In this document: piece after piece, positions 12,120-23,959 of the stretch
Layout: each line of letters starts with the position of its first letter
How positions within the stretch are numbered: position 1 is the first letter of the stretch
Assembly: GCA_026120185.1 (NCBI GenBank)
Contig: JANUWF010001938.1
Location: 558,001 to 622,000, forward strand
Source: Voacanga thouarsii
Lineage: Eukaryota; Streptophyta; Magnoliopsida; Gentianales; Apocynaceae
Length of the DNA: 64,000 nt
Reading direction: 5' to 3'
Position numbers and translations under genes: made by a program
Notes under the pieces: model-generated
The model's database searches: none
What the model was told of the DNA's origin: nothing
What the model saw: the letters and a program-made list of their open reading frames with translations, nothing else

Positions 12120-12201
12120 AGCCTCACCCTGATATTTTTGTATTTTCATTTTCATTATATTCTAATAATATTTACGTTTACATAAATATATTTGTGTTCA
12201 G
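12120..12201 (+). other. Conserved gag-pol spacer with a 3' splice-site-like end
   Basis: These 82 bases separate the gag stop from the pol ATG and are matched by 82 bases at 27202-27283 in element 2. The spacer is U-rich, contains TTCTAATAAT (branch-point-like) and ends TTTGTGTTCAG directly before ATG. The splicing interpretation is inference. Confidence 0.55.
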
Positions 12202-15200
12202 ATGGTTGTTGTTAATGATGATGTATGCATTATTGATAGTGGAACTACACACACCATACTAAAAAATGAGAAATATTTTTCTGATCTCAAAATGGGAGAA
12301 ATAAATATTTATACGATAAACGGTAGTGCAAATGTAATTGAGGGCTCCGGAAGAGCTAGTATATTGTTGCCTAAAGGAATAACAATTATTATTGATAAGG
12401 CACTATTTTCCTCAAAATCCAGAAGAAATTTATTGAGTTTTAAAGATATCCGCAGAAATGGGAATCATGTTGAAACAAATGAGGAAAATGGGATTGAGCA
12501 TCTTTTTATTACTCAAATGCATTTGGGTAAGAAATCTGTATTAGAAAAACTGTCGTCTTTTTCTACTGGCCTATATTTTGTAAAAACACGTACAATTGAA
12601 ATTCATCATCTAGTAAACCAGAAGTTTACTGATCCTATTACTTTTAGCATTTGGCATGACCGGTTGGGTCATTCGAGATCTACCATGATGAGAAGAATCA
12701 TTGAGAATACACATGGTCATCCTTTAAAAAATAAAAGGATATTAACATTAGAAAAATTCGCATGTACTGCATGTTCCCTAGGAAAATTAATTGTTAAACC
12801 ATCACCAGTAAAAGTAGGAGTTGAAAGTCCTACATTTCTCGAACGGATTCACGGAGATATTTGTGGACCTATTGATCCACCATGTGGACCGTTCAAATAT
12901 TTTATGGTCTTAATTGATGCATCATCCCGATGGTCACATGTATGTTTATTATCTACTCGCAACCTGACGTTTGCGAGATTACTTGCTCAAATAATTAAAT
13001 TACGAGCACAATTTCCGGACCATCACATTAAAAATATCCGTTTGGATAATGTTGGTGAATTTTCATCACATGCTTTTGATGCATATTGCATGTCAATTGG
13101 AATTAATGTTGAACATCCTGTAGCTCATGTTCACACACAAAATGGTCTTGTTGAATCTTTGATTAAACGATTACAATTAATTGTTAGACCATTATTAATG
13201 AAAACAAATCTCCCAACATCTGCCTGGGGACATGCTATTCTACATGCTGCAACACTTGTACGTATAATACCAGCTAGTTATCATAAATTCTCTCCTTTGC
13301 AATTGGCTTTTGGGTCAGAACCAAATATTACTCATTTAAGAATTTTTGGGTGTGCTGTATATATTCCAATTGCACCAAACTAACGTACAAAGATGGGTCA
13401 TCAAAGAAGAAAGGGGATCTACGTTGGATATGATTTTCCCTCTATTATCGGGTATGTTGAACCCCCGACGGAGATGTATTAACGAGCAAGATTTGCTTGA
13501 TTGTCATTTTGATGAATCATTATTCCCTAAATTAGGGGAGAACCAAAACAAGCATAAAAAGGATCTTGCTTGGACAACATCATTAAATTATCTTGATCCG
13601 CGCACAAGCGCATGTGAACTTGAAGTTCAAAAGATAATTCATTTGCAAAGCATTGCAAATCAAATGCCATACGCTTTTGTTGACTCTAGAAGAGTTACAA
13701 AATCGCATATTCCGACTATAAATGCTCCTATTCGAATTGAAGTTCCAGTGAGAACAAAATATTATACCTATAGTCGCTGAGTCAAAAACACGCCGAAGCG
13801 TGGCCGACCTCTTGGTTCTAAAGATAAAAATCCTCGAAAGAAAAGAGGATTAAATGATCCAGAAGATCATATTGAAGAAAAGAATGATAAAGACCAAGAG
13901 AGAACTGATGACAAAGAACCGAAGTTGATGAAAGTAACATCGAAATTTCTATCAATTATACCACTTCCGGTAGAAGTTGGAATCGGATAGAAAGCTGTTA
14001 TTGATAATATATTTGCATACAATATATCTCTTGATGTTACACGGGATAATGATGATCCTGAACCAATATCGATTGATGAATGTTGGCATAGAAAAGATTG
14101 GCTGCAATGGAAAGATGCGATTCAATCGGAGTTAAATGCAACGACAAAACGTGAAGTCTTCGGACTGCGGTCCGAACACCGGAAGGTGTAAAACTTGTTG
14201 GCTACAAATGGATATTTGTGCGAAACGCAATGAAAAGAGTGAAATCGTTCGATATAAAGCGCGATTAGTAGCCCAAGATTTTTCACAAAGACCAGGTATT
14301 GACTATGATGAAACTTATTCTCCTGTTGTTGATGCTATTACACTCCGATATCTTATCGGTTTGGCGAGTACATGAAAAGATAGATATGCACCTATTAGAT
14401 GTTGTCATCTGCTTACTTATATGAAAATTTAGAAAATGATGTTTACATGAAAATCCCGAAGGATTTCATATGCACGAAGCATATAAACATTATCCTCGTG
14501 AAAATTACTCCATCAAGTTGCGAAATCATTATATGGCACTGAAGCAATCGGGCGCATGTGGTTCACACGTCTTAGTGAATATTTATTGAAAGCGGGATTT
14601 AAAAATGACCAGGTATGTCCATGTGTTTTTATTAAGAAATGCTGGTTCTAAATTTGTGATATTAGCTATATATGTTGATGATATTAATCTTATTGGAACT
14701 CTGAAGAGCTCCAAGAAACAATTGATTATTTAAAAAGAGAATTCGAAATCAAGGATTTTGGTAAAACCAAATTTTGCCTTGGTTTACAAATTGAACATTT
14801 GGAGAGTGGAACATTTATTCATCAATCAACATATACAGACAAAAGTGCTAAAAAGATTTTACATGGACAAAGCACATCCATTGAGTATTCCAATGATCGT
14901 GCGATCATTAAATGTGGATAAAGATCCTTTCCGACCTCAAGAAAATGATGAAGAACTCCTTGGTCCTGAAGTACCATATCTCGAGTGCAATTGGTGCATT
15001 GATGTATCTTGCTAATAATACAAGACCCGATATTGCTTTTGTTGTCAATTTATTAGCAAGATTTAGTTCTTCACCAACACGACGACATTGGAATGGAATT
15101 AAACAAGTCCTTCGATATCTCCAAGGTACAATTGATCTCGGATTATTTTATTCAAATAAAACCGAGTCCAACATTGATAGGTTATGCGGATCTTTGGTTA

Positions 15201-15696
15201 TTTATCCGATCCACATAAAGCACGTTCTCAAACGGACTATCTATTTACATGTGGAAATCTTGCTATATCATGGCGTTCTACGAAACAATCTATAGCGACT
15301 ACTTCTTCAAATCATGCTGAAATTATAGCCATTCATGAAGCAAGTCGAGAATGTGTATGGCTAAGATCCATGATTCATTATATCCGAGAAAGTTGTGGAT
15401 TATCATCAATCAAAGATATTTCAACTCCTCTTTATGAAGACAATGTAGCTTGCATAACTCAATTACGAGGAGGATATATTAAAGGAGATCGGACAAAACA
15501 TATTTCACTAAAATTCTTCTTTACTCATGAACTCCAGAAGAAAGGTGAAATTGATGTGCTACAAATTCGGTCATGTGATAACCTCGCAGATATTTTCACG
15601 AAGACTTTACCGACTATAACATTTGAGAAGTTGAGATATAAAATCGGTATGCGTCGGTTTAAAGATTTAAAGGAATCATCTCATCAGGGGGAGTAA
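12202..15696 (+). pseudogene. pol: Copia element 1 pol (PR-IN-RT-RH), multiply broken
   Basis: Protease: DSGTTHTIL near the start. GAG-pre-integrase: HDRLGHS with the CTACS half-site. Integrase core: DICGPIDPPCGPFKYFM, IRLDN and HTQNGLVES up to about 13240. A nonsense TAA at 13381, where element 2 reads CAA, ends the first frame. Reverse transcriptase follows in other frames (VARL.AQDFSQRPGIDYDETYSPV near 14270, YVDDI near 14680). RNase H and the C-terminal ADIFTKTLP motif lie at 15000-15690. Several small indels at 13400-14900 and 15170-15200 break the frame. The open pieces are too short for function. Confidence 0.9.
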
Positions 15697-15810
15697 TAAA
15701 CAGACATATAGAATAATGTACTCTTTTTCCTTCACTAGATTTTTTTTTCCCACTGGGTTTTTATCTAGTAAGGTTTTAACGAGGCATATTCTTTATGTAT
15801 GGATGGACAT

Positions 15811-15821
15811 CCAAGGGGGAG
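15811..15821 (+). other. Polypurine tract of copia element 1
   Basis: CCAAGGGGGAG lies immediately upstream of the 3' LTR and is the expected primer for plus-strand DNA synthesis. The same sequence occurs at 30881-30891 in element 2. Confidence 0.8.
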
Positions 15822-16189
15822 TGTTATGAATTATTGGAATCTCCATTAATTAGTGGATGCTCCACTAATTATGAATTTATATGAATTATTAGAAGATTTT
15901 TATGGATGTCCACCATTTAGTGGAGACACCATTAATTGAGATTAGTTGAAGATGATGTATGCCATGATGTATTTCCACTAATTAGAGCTTTATAAATAGA
16001 GCTATTCTCTAAGATTGTAATACACCATCATTTTGTGAAAGAAAGATTAGTGAAAGAAAGATTAGAGAAAGAATTGTGAGAGAAAGAAAGAGAGAAGTTT
16101 GAAGAGAAATTCTTGTGCAAAGAATAATTAGAATTTTCTTAGTGTGTAGTGTATAGATTTTATTCTAACGCTACCCTAATTTTATAACA
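15822..16189 (+). repeat. 3' LTR of copia element 1
   Basis: 368 bp, TGTTATGAA to TATAACA, and the same length as the 5' LTR. It is followed by the second GATTA target duplication. Confidence 0.96.
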
Positions 16190-16309
16190 GATTATATATT
16201 TTTTGTATGTATTCTTATTTTTAAATAAATATTTAAATTTGAACAATTTGAAAGTTTGAAGTGAATAAAATCAGATATTGGTCCATATTATTTTTGCACA
16301 ATAGCTTAC

Positions 16310-16411
16310 AGGGCCAGCCCAGTTAATTGGGCAAACCCAAGCGATTAAAATGGCCCAATTACTGAACCAAAATTCACAGGGCAGTATTGTAAATCCACCC
16401 TAAAACCCTAA
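16310..16411 (+). promoter_or_regulatory. RPS16: RPS16 promoter: site II and telo-box motifs
   Basis: Several TGGGCY/GGCCCA-type site II words (for example GGCCCA at 16352-16357 and TTGGGCA near 16327) precede a telo box AAACCCTAA at 16403-16411. This pairing is the known signature of plant ribosomal protein and other growth-linked promoters. The copia element ends only about 120 bp upstream. Confidence 0.75.
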
Positions 16412-16535
16412 CCCCGTAACTCTCCCTTTTGCCTCTGCCTTGCGCACTCAATTCTGCAACTCGTCCGCCCCGAGCCAACAGCTGTTTGTTTCATCTCACT
16501 ACCAAAGTCCTAACCGCAGAGTAACCACCAAAACC

Positions 16536-16970
16536 ATGGCTGCTCCTGTAGAATCAGTTCAATGCTTCGGCCGTAAGAAGACGGCAGTGGCGGTCACACA
16601 CTGCAAGCGCGGCCGTGGCCTGATGAAGATCAATGGTGTCCCCATTGAGCTTGTGCAGCCGGAGATCCTTCGATACAAGGCTTTTGAACCGATTCTGCTG
16701 CTCGGTCGCCATCGCTTCGCTGGCGTCGACATGCGAATCCGAGTCAAGGGTGGAGGGCACACATCTCAGATATATGCCATCCGCCAGTCAATTGCCAAGG
16801 CTCTCGTGTCTTTCTACCAGAAGTACGTGGACGAGCAGTCAAAGAAGGAGTTGAAGGATATCCTTGTTCGCTACGACAGAACGCTGCTTGTTGCTGATCC
16901 GAGACGAAGTGAGCCTAAGAAGTTTGGTGGTCGTGGTGCTCGTGCTAGGTTCCAGAAGTCTTACCGTTGA
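16536..16970 (+). CDS. RPS16: 40S ribosomal protein S16 (uS9)
   Basis: A single-exon frame of 144 residues beginning [20 protein letters not shown] and ending [15 protein letters not shown], the full length expected of plant uS9. The conserved C-terminal tail KSYR reaches the P-site tRNA in the small subunit. The N-terminal GRKKTAVA, the central [19 protein letters not shown] and the basic C terminus are all present. The ATG at 16536 was chosen because it gives the conserved N terminus; an upstream in-frame extension to 16440 lacks family support. Codons are GC-richer than the surroundings, as expected for a highly expressed gene. The copia element 1 insertion 346 bp upstream leaves the site II/telo-box promoter intact. 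Confidence 0.96.
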   Translation: MAAPVESVQCFGRKKTAVAVTHCKRGRGLMKINGVPIELVQPEILRYKAFEPILLLGRHRFAGVDMRIRVKGGGHTSQIYAIRQSIAKALVSFYQKYVDEQSKKELKDILVRYDRTLLVADPRRSEPKKFGGRGARARFQKSYR

Positions 16971-18284
16971 GTACGCTTCTGTTCTCATTGTAATGGTTAC
17001 TCTGTAATTTTCATTTAAGAACTCAGTCATCAACTATTTTGAGAGGAGACCGCTTATTAACCATGTTTGATTAATCAAACAGGTTGTTTTTGGGATTAGT
17101 TTTAGGATGCAGATAAGTTAGGAGTCTGCTTTTTTGACTGTGAAAGTTTTTTCTTATTCTTTGAAAGTTTTATGGGTTTGAATTTCTTCAAGTTATTCAA
17201 TTCTTCCCTTTTTTTTTGTCAGTATTTTGCTTGGGATTCTCTATTGAGACTCATATTTGAACACATTATGATAGTTTTCCTTTAGTATTGACCTTTATCA
17301 TCTTGTTATTTACTATATCTGACAGTAAATTCCTGTCTGCAGCTCTTACACATAGAAATGTCAATCCTTGTTGTTATCTGTTTTTTCCTGCTGTCTCTGT
17401 TAAATAGTCCAAGAGGCAAACGTACTCTTCTTATTATATTTTGACTTTTTCGAAACAAAATCCTGCAGTAGGTCGTTTTGCTGCTACTTGAGCTGAAATT
17501 GCATATCACCATTTATTTTTTAATTCATTCCATGGGCTACTTTCAATGCTAAGAAGCACAATTGAACAATTTACTGATAATATTCTTTAACTGTAATAAT
17601 CATTTTTGCCTATTCAAGCAGCAAATTTTGTTTCCAGTGCTGAATCTTTATGCTGAAAGACCCTAACTTTTTATTTACTACCACTGATTGATGAAGCTTT
17701 TGCCTGAAATTTTGGACTGCTGATCTTTGACTCATTAGCAGAAGCCAATGAATTTTTTTTCTCCAGCCACAGAAATTTCTGCTATCTTTTTTTATGTGCG
17801 ATATAGTTTATAGCTTATAAAAGATTGAACATTAATGTTGCTACTTGCTAACCTTTCAATCACTAAACATTAATTCTAACAACAATTGTTTATATATTTC
17901 TGTACACTTCATGGCTTTTTTCTTTTGGTTTTTTCATAATCAGTACCATACAACAACAGTTTAGCTTTACTCGTCCTTTATCTTCTCAATTTAGTGACAA
18001 GAGGGAGACAGACCCATAAGCATTTGTTGTATAATAGAAATTGTTGAATTTTTCCTCAAATTGCTCCTTGAAGTTGTTTATGCATCTTTGCTTAGAACTC
18101 TTGCTAATATAGTGTTACAGCATACTTTTGAGAATTGATAGAGCTGTGTAATTCACCTCCAAAATTACACAAGCAAATGGAAAGGATGCCTAAATGTTCT
18201 CTTGTTATTATTCAATCCTCGTGATAACCTGGATGATAGGTATTTGGTGAAATACAGAAAGTCTTCGGCACCCGTTGTTGCCAT
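16971..18284. other. RPS16 3' flank and intergenic sequence
   Basis: T-rich, AT-rich sequence with stops in all frames and no recognised gene, RNA gene or element. The first 100 or so bases are presumably the RPS16 3' UTR. Confidence 0.5.
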
Positions 18285-19209
18285 TAATGGAAGTGTTTCT
18301 TCTCTTGCTGATGGATTTATCAAACCTTCCTTCTTCAAGGACTCCAGGGATACCTCTTCTCCATGGAATCCTGCAGATTCGATGTCTTTTCAGATTTACT
18401 GCAGATATCCGGCAATGCACCCTTCAATTTTATGTCAAAGTTACAAACCAGTAAGAAAACTGCCAAGTAGTATAAAGGTGGAGCAAAGAAAGAAGAATAC
18501 AAAAGGCTCGCAGGTATATGAAATAGCCAATCACCCAACTTTTTTAACTCGCAGAGATTACTTACGATAAAAATTCGGAAGCTATGAACTTGAACTCATT
18601 TCCTTCTCTGTAATCGTGCTACAATAGACCACAAAATGTTCGAAAGCAAACGGGAGTATACAGGAATTGGAACCATTTATGGCCAAAAAGATCGTTGCAC
18701 AAGTATGTAACCTAATAAAATGGAAAATATGCAAAAGCTAAGTCAGACAATCGAGATGTCTTCTTTTCAGAAATTGAGATTAGTACAACCAGTATTGAAT
18801 AGGTAAAGGCCAAAGATCAGTCTAATAAATGTTTAGTTAAGCTTTCCATTCTCATTGCAATGAGGAAGAAATTAACCTCTCAGAACTGTGATCACGTTTT
18901 CTGGCTTAAATAAGATAGTATTCACAGAACACATGTTTAATGCAAATCCTTTCGAAAGATTCAATTCAGCCTCAACTTCAAGGTTTCTTATAAGCCTCAT
19001 GTGAAATTTAGAAAGCCAAAAGGCATTGCAAAATAGACCATTTTGCATAACGAAATTCGAACTGAAAAACAATATAGGAATTCTCGGCACTTGACCACCT
19101 TAGAAACTATTTCTAACTCCTGGACCAGACCTTGATTTCTGACCTCTCATACCAAAACCACAGCTGCCTGCTTGGCCAGCAGATCTGTGTCCCCCAACTA
19201 CCCTTTGTC
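18285..19209 (-). pseudogene. Truncated plastid 50S ribosomal protein L15 (uL15c) gene copy
   Basis: Two exon-like blocks in the expected order on the minus strand. Block 1 (19209-19080) begins at a good acceptor (TTACCAG) and reads GHRSAGQAGSCGFGMRGQ, then KSRSGPGV, then a stop and GGQ, all typical of chloroplast L15. Block 2 (18420-18285) reads as LPKYLPVNLKDIES with small indels, then AGFHGEEVSLESLKKEGLIN and PSAREETLPL. After LPL the family match is lost. The N-terminal exon and C-terminal third were not found. The intron-like gap suggests a DNA-level copy rather than a processed one. L15 assembles into the plastid large ribosomal subunit; this copy cannot. Confidence 0.68.
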
Positions 19210-20738
19210 CTGGTAATTAAAAAAATAAAATCGATCAGCCAATGAAAACTTAAGAATCCAAATAAAATTGGTTACAGTTTCTCAATATGGATTAAACCAA
19301 CTCCAGAATTCCTTTGCATATTCATGCAAAAAGTTTCTGCAAATACCTCCGAGAACGTACTCGACTCCGAGAGCTTTTGGTTTCTGAGGTCCAATTTTTT
19401 TTGTCAAAAAGTGGGATTTTCATTAGATAAAATCTTGTCAAATTGTGTAATGCCAAGGTTCGAAAACATTTAAGTGCCATGCATGGTAGGCTTTGTGCCG
19501 TTGGATATGAAATGGCTAACCAGTTGAGACTGATGATAGAATCAAATCCCTGAGTTTGTGAAGGGTTGCCACCGTCTGGAAAAAAAATGTCGGTCACATT
19601 TTCCCAAGTTTAAACACCGTATGACCTCAACAAAAACGAAGTGTAATGTGTGACCTTGATCCAATAAAGGGTTTTGATTTTCAAGCCTGGGGCCAGATCT
19701 GAAGGAGTGAACATTTTTTCACATTGGTAATTAATTAACCCTTCTAGTGGACTTAAACTTGCCACCATTTGTTCTTGCAGGCTCACCATTCGTGATGACT
19801 GTCCAGATGTACCAAAACCTCAAGACCTTTGGGTAGATATACAGATGCAACATGTCATTAAAACTTCGATACGTACAAATGGGTACAAAAATCTTCTCTC
19901 TCCCCATCGTATGGCCCCAAAAAAGAAAAAAAAAAATAGTGAGAAGAATAATGTTCAAGCTGTTCTAACAGCATCAGCTTTTCAAATATGGATTTTGTAA
20001 AGTAGATGGAATCCGTTGAAACTTAGGATTTGATGGTAAATTATATGAAAGGATATAACAGATAATAATATTATAATTTTTGAAAAAAATTAAAAAGATA
20101 AAGAAAAATACCAAATATTATAAACCTCAAATTTTAAGTAAATATAAAATTTTTAAAAATGTTGGAAGTGGACGCCAGTGCCCGTCCCGTAGCTCCCTCT
20201 CTCCCTTGTAAAGAATGACCGACAGTATCATCACAGGCTCTTTCTGTGTCCGTTAATCTGTCAAAGACCGGCTTGCAGGTTCTTTCTTTGTCCACGTCAC
20301 AAATATTAAATTAAACTCCCAAAACATATCTATATATTGAAATGTTACCAAAAAAACATACTTGGATATTAATCAATAGTAAATTCCCCTAAAAAAAAGG
20401 CAAAGTTCTTGAATAAGTAGCAATGTGATGGGTTAAATAGGCATGTAAGTATACATAGTGAGATATATGAAAAATTAGTGTAAATTAGTACAATCATGGA
20501 AAGGAAGAATTGATCGTGAAGTTTGTAAAATAGGAATAAGACTAGTGTCATCAAATTTCACCATGCCACTTTTACCTCAAAAGGTGAAATTATTTCATCC
20601 ACATATCAAATTAATTGCTAATTAAAAAGAAGATGCTCCACAGTGAAAATGAGAAGAATTGTTCTTCATAATCGCCTCATCAAGTGACAAAAGATTCCAA
20701 GCACAGGAAGTCATGCATGGTGATTTATCAGAGTCTAT
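19210..20738. other. Intergenic sequence, no gene supported
   Basis: Short frames occur on both strands (for example 19322-19597, minus) but none shows a recognisable domain. 20160-20330 is locally GC-richer (CAGTGCCCGTCCCGTAGC) without an identifiable gene. The part nearest 20739 is the likely 3' UTR of the zinc-finger gene. Confidence 0.45.
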
Positions 20739-21443
20739 CTAGAGATGTAGGTCCAAACTCACACGATCTTGCATTTTAGGCTTTGATTCGTACCCTAACC
20801 GAGTTTGAGAAGCCGAGCTAACTTGTGGAGGTTGCAAGTCATCGTTGGGCAGCGGGTGAGGCATCGAACCGTCACGACTATAGGTAGGTGAACTATGGGC
20901 AGCCGGAATTCGCCACCAGGCCAATGGGCTTCCGTTAATAGGTGGTTGAGAGTAAGAGCCGTGGCCGCCGTAGAATCTGGAGTTGGTGTTGTAAGAATTG
21001 CTGCTTTTGCCCCAAGAATGATAAGCCAGAGCAGGAGTTGGCAGTGCTCCAAGGCGATAATTCATGAGACCGTACACATGCGCTTCGGCTAGGTCACCAT
21101 GCACCATTGCTGACTGAAGGTGCGCACGTTTGGCATGCTGACGCTCCCTCTTGTGTGCATTCTGGTGGCCTCCCAGGGCTTGAGAAGTAGGGAAGTTTCT
21201 GCAACAATAGTGGCATTCGAATTTTCGCGTGCTCTCTCCGTTATCAAGACCATCCTTAGCCTCCTCCCGAGCATTAGTCTGAGCAGACTCCGACTCGTCA
21301 CTGGCAGTGGACTCTCCTCCAAATTCTTTACCAAACAGCCTAATGCCCTTATCTTTAACGGGTGCCGGACGAATAAAGGGTAACTGAGAGAAAGATTCAA
21401 CATTCATGAAGTCATGAGTCTCCCTCTGATCAGTCTTCTCCAT
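20739..21443 (-). CDS. ZFP8: C2H2 zinc-finger repressor, GIS/ZFP8 type
   Basis: An intronless 234-residue protein. The start at 21443 ([20 protein letters not shown]) is preferred over the longer frame to 21710 because this N terminus, with [10 protein letters not shown], is the conserved one in the family. Residues 77-97 form one C-x2-C-x12-H-x3-H finger with the plant QALGGH helix, followed by a basic [12 protein letters not shown] stretch. The C terminus ends LDLHL, an LxLxL EAR repression motif. Family members (GIS, GIS2, ZFP8, ZFP5/6) act in the nucleus in gibberellin- and cytokinin-linked control of trichome initiation. The exact orthologue within this subfamily is a judgement from motif similarity; the general class is secure. 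Confidence 0.87.
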   Translation of the reverse strand: MEKTDQRETHDFMNVESFSQLPFIRPAPVKDKGIRLFGKEFGGESTASDESESAQTNAREEAKDGLDNGESTRKFECHYCCRNFPTSQALGGHQNAHKRERQHAKRAHLQSAMVHGDLAEAHVYGLMNYRLGALPTPALAYHSWGKSSNSYNTNSRFYGGHGSYSQPPINGSPLAWWRIPAAHSSPTYSRDGSMPHPLPNDDLQPPQVSSASQTRLGYESKPKMQDRVSLDLHL

Positions 21444-22910
21444 ATTTGAAGAAGATGTAGCTCTAGCTAAGTGAAGAAGTGTAGTATAGGAGAGAGAAGA
21501 AAGAGAAAGATTGAGGAAAGAGGTGAAATGGAAACAGAGAAAGTTGGAATTTTGGAAAGGGGGAATTAAGGTCTTCTTGTACATGAGGGAGGGGGTTGCA
21601 GTGGGACCTTTGAAGGGAGCGGCCTGATTCATTTCATGGATAATTGGAACAGACCATTCCTTCCATTTAGTGATGCCTGACAATGCCACAAATTTTGGTC
21701 TACGTTTCATATCACTGGTTTTTGGTTTGTGTCTTTAGCGGCTAGTTTTCATTTGCAAACACATGAAAGAGTCAGAAGAAGCGACGCCCTATTCCTATAA
21801 AATCTTCTCAGAGTTTGAAATTTGTAGTTAGCTTTCCAAATGACATTGGCCAAAACACACTATTCGTACATATACAAATACTCAAATCACGGCTTGTTAA
21901 ACAAAATTAGCAAATTCAATTGTAAGTCAAAGTATTTGTTTGAGTGGTGGCTAGTAGATATGTGTAAAGTATTTTTTATAAAATATATATGATAATATAT
22001 AATAACGCTATATATATTTTAATTTAAAGTATTTTATAATTATATAGAATGTTATTATATGAAAAGAATTTTTTTTGAAATATTGATAATTATTTTTCTT
22101 TCTCTACACGCGCATATCATCTTATTAATTTAATTTATTACCTAATAATATTATTTCTTTCATTACAAACAATAAGTATGCCCTCTAAATACAAACATAA
22201 TATTTTATTTATAACTCTCTGCTCGACTTTTATACATGTACATAAAACTTATATAAAAAATGTCATCAAAAATTGAGCAAGAAATATGGCATATCTTTCC
22301 ATGTGTTGAAAAGGATTATACCATATTCATATACTTTAGTGCATTGGGCGAAAACTTTGGAGGTACTACATTAGGCCAGTTTCTAACTGGCCTTTTTTCT
22401 TTTCTATTTCTTATGAATACAAAAGTGTTGTACTAAGTATGCTCTTTCTTCTTTTGAAGAAATGCACTATATATTCCCTTTAAAGCTGTGGATCAATTTA
22501 CTAGGAATTGGAATCATCTAGTGGAAGCTCAACTGTGTCTTGTTCCTGTATTGCTTAAAGTATTCTTCTATCTGTGGATGTACTTGGTTTAAAGTAGTAA
22601 CAAAATTTCAGCATGGCTTTTTTCACAAGAAAAATAAGCCAAGAAAAACCCATTATTTAGCTAATACTAACAAATATTTAGGCAGCTGAAAACGGCCCTT
22701 TCCATGGAGTAAAAGTTTTGGATTTTCATTTCATGTTTTGCTGTCCCTTTTTGAATGTGCTAGCAATGAATTTGGGGTATCACTAGTTGAGAACCAATGA
22801 TCGAAATAAGAATCATGTTTAAACAAGCATTTCCGAGAAATCATTTCATACAATGCGAAGGCTTGTGCCTATACGTTTAAAGAATTTTGAGTTTATGTTC
22901 AAGATGAAAT
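21444..22910. other. Upstream region of the zinc-finger gene
   Basis: The 5' leader runs from 21443 to about 21500 or beyond; CT-rich on the coding strand, it has an AGAGAGAAGAAAGAGAAAG run on the plus strand at 21490-21520. The rest is AT-rich intergenic sequence with no supported gene. Confidence 0.45.
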
Positions 22911-23959
22911 TCCACAAAATGGAGTTGTTTTTAAAACTCATACTTAAAGTGGGACATCTCTGGAAAAAAATTTTAATTTAGGGAGAATGAGACTAGTCAA
23001 AATGACACCTCCTTCATCTTGGAAATCTAAAAAAAAAATGTAAAAATTTAGAACAAAAATCATATATATTATGTTAATGCAATGTTAATATTATAGGAAC
23101 CGTCGTCTTCCCCTTCCCATTTTTGTACAAGAACCCCCCTTCTTCCCTTCCAATTTTTCTGCACAAAATCCTCCTTCCTTCCTTTCCAATTTCTGCAAAT
23201 GAATCCCCTTCCTCCCCTCCCAATTTTTCTGCACAACCCCTTTCCTCCCCTCGCCTAATTGCTAATCCCCACTTCTCCTCGAGCAAGAGAGAAAACTGTC
23301 ACTATAATTTGCTCACTTGTAGAATCTGATAATTTTGATAATTTGCTTATTTTTGAAGGTGTTTGTTGAATCTAATAATCCACTGCCTGTAAAGAGAAAG
23401 CCACGATGTCACTGTAGAGGCCATCAATGACAGCGAAAATAGCTCCTTCTATTGGTAGATAAGACAAAGTTAGACGTATTTATCGAACGGATAATTTAGG
23501 TTTCTTTTATACATATTTTGAAAAACATATATGTGGTTTCAAAAGTGTCACAAACATTAGTCGAAAAATCATATTCCTTTAATATTAACGTTGTATTAAC
23601 ATAACTTGATTTTGTTTTAAAATTTTTCATTTTTCTAATATTTACAGTTGTGTTAGAAATTGGCATGAATGAATTTTGAGTTTTTCTAATTGCCCTCTCG
23701 AAAGACATGAATGAATTGGCATAATATAAAATTGTGCAGTAGTAGCTCAATTATCCTGTGAAACGAAAGGGACTTCAGGGCTTGGCCTTTGATTAAAAAA
23801 AAAAAAAAAAAAGTCGTGTTAGAAATTTAGAAAATAATTTTGAAAATGAGATCTTGTTTTGAGATGTCTCACTCAAAACAAGACCTCCCCAAATTGAGAA
23901 TTTTTTCCAGACATATCCCACTTGGGAATTAGTTTTAAAAACAGGCCCATTTTATGAAA
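22911..23959. repeat. Large imperfect inverted repeat, possible non-autonomous DNA element
   Basis: The left arm (22911-22985: CACAAAATGG, GTTTTTAAAACT, GTGGGACATCTCTGGAAAAA) is repeated inverted in the right arm (23885-23959) at about 80% identity. The central 0.9 kb holds a CT-rich minisatellite and no gene. The structure fits a foldback or long-TIR element, but no clear target duplication was found. Confidence 0.5.
23135..23280. repeat. CT-rich minisatellite
   Basis: Four imperfect tandem units of about 33-38 bp built from CCTTCCTCCC, CCAATTTTTCTGCACAA and similar blocks. They produce spurious open frames on both strands. Confidence 0.7.

Larger units (their letters stand above)
10586..16189 (+). 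mobile_element. Ty1/copia LTR retrotransposon 1 (complete, degenerate)
   Basis: A 5604-bp element between identical 5-bp target duplications GATTA (10581-10585 and 16190-16194). The two LTRs are 368 bp each, start TGTTATGAA and differ at about 11 positions (about 3%). The order is gag, protease, integrase, reverse transcriptase, RNase H, which defines copia. A polypurine tract CCAAGGGGGAG precedes the 3' LTR. Frameshifts and stops in gag and pol mean it cannot make its own proteins. It lies in the same orientation as element 2 at 25683-31258, which has the same internal sequence but a different target site, so the two are separate insertions. Confidence 0.97.

Noticed and set aside
16554..16854. 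Three overlapping open frames on both strands within RPS16
   Set aside because: Shadow frames of a GC-rich, highly biased ribosomal protein gene; none has family support.
20739..21710. 323-residue version of the zinc-finger protein starting at 21710
   Set aside because: The first 89 residues look like translated 5' leader; the conserved N terminus starts at 21443.
23074..23329. Paired open frames on both strands
   Set aside because: Caused by the 33-38 bp CT minisatellite.
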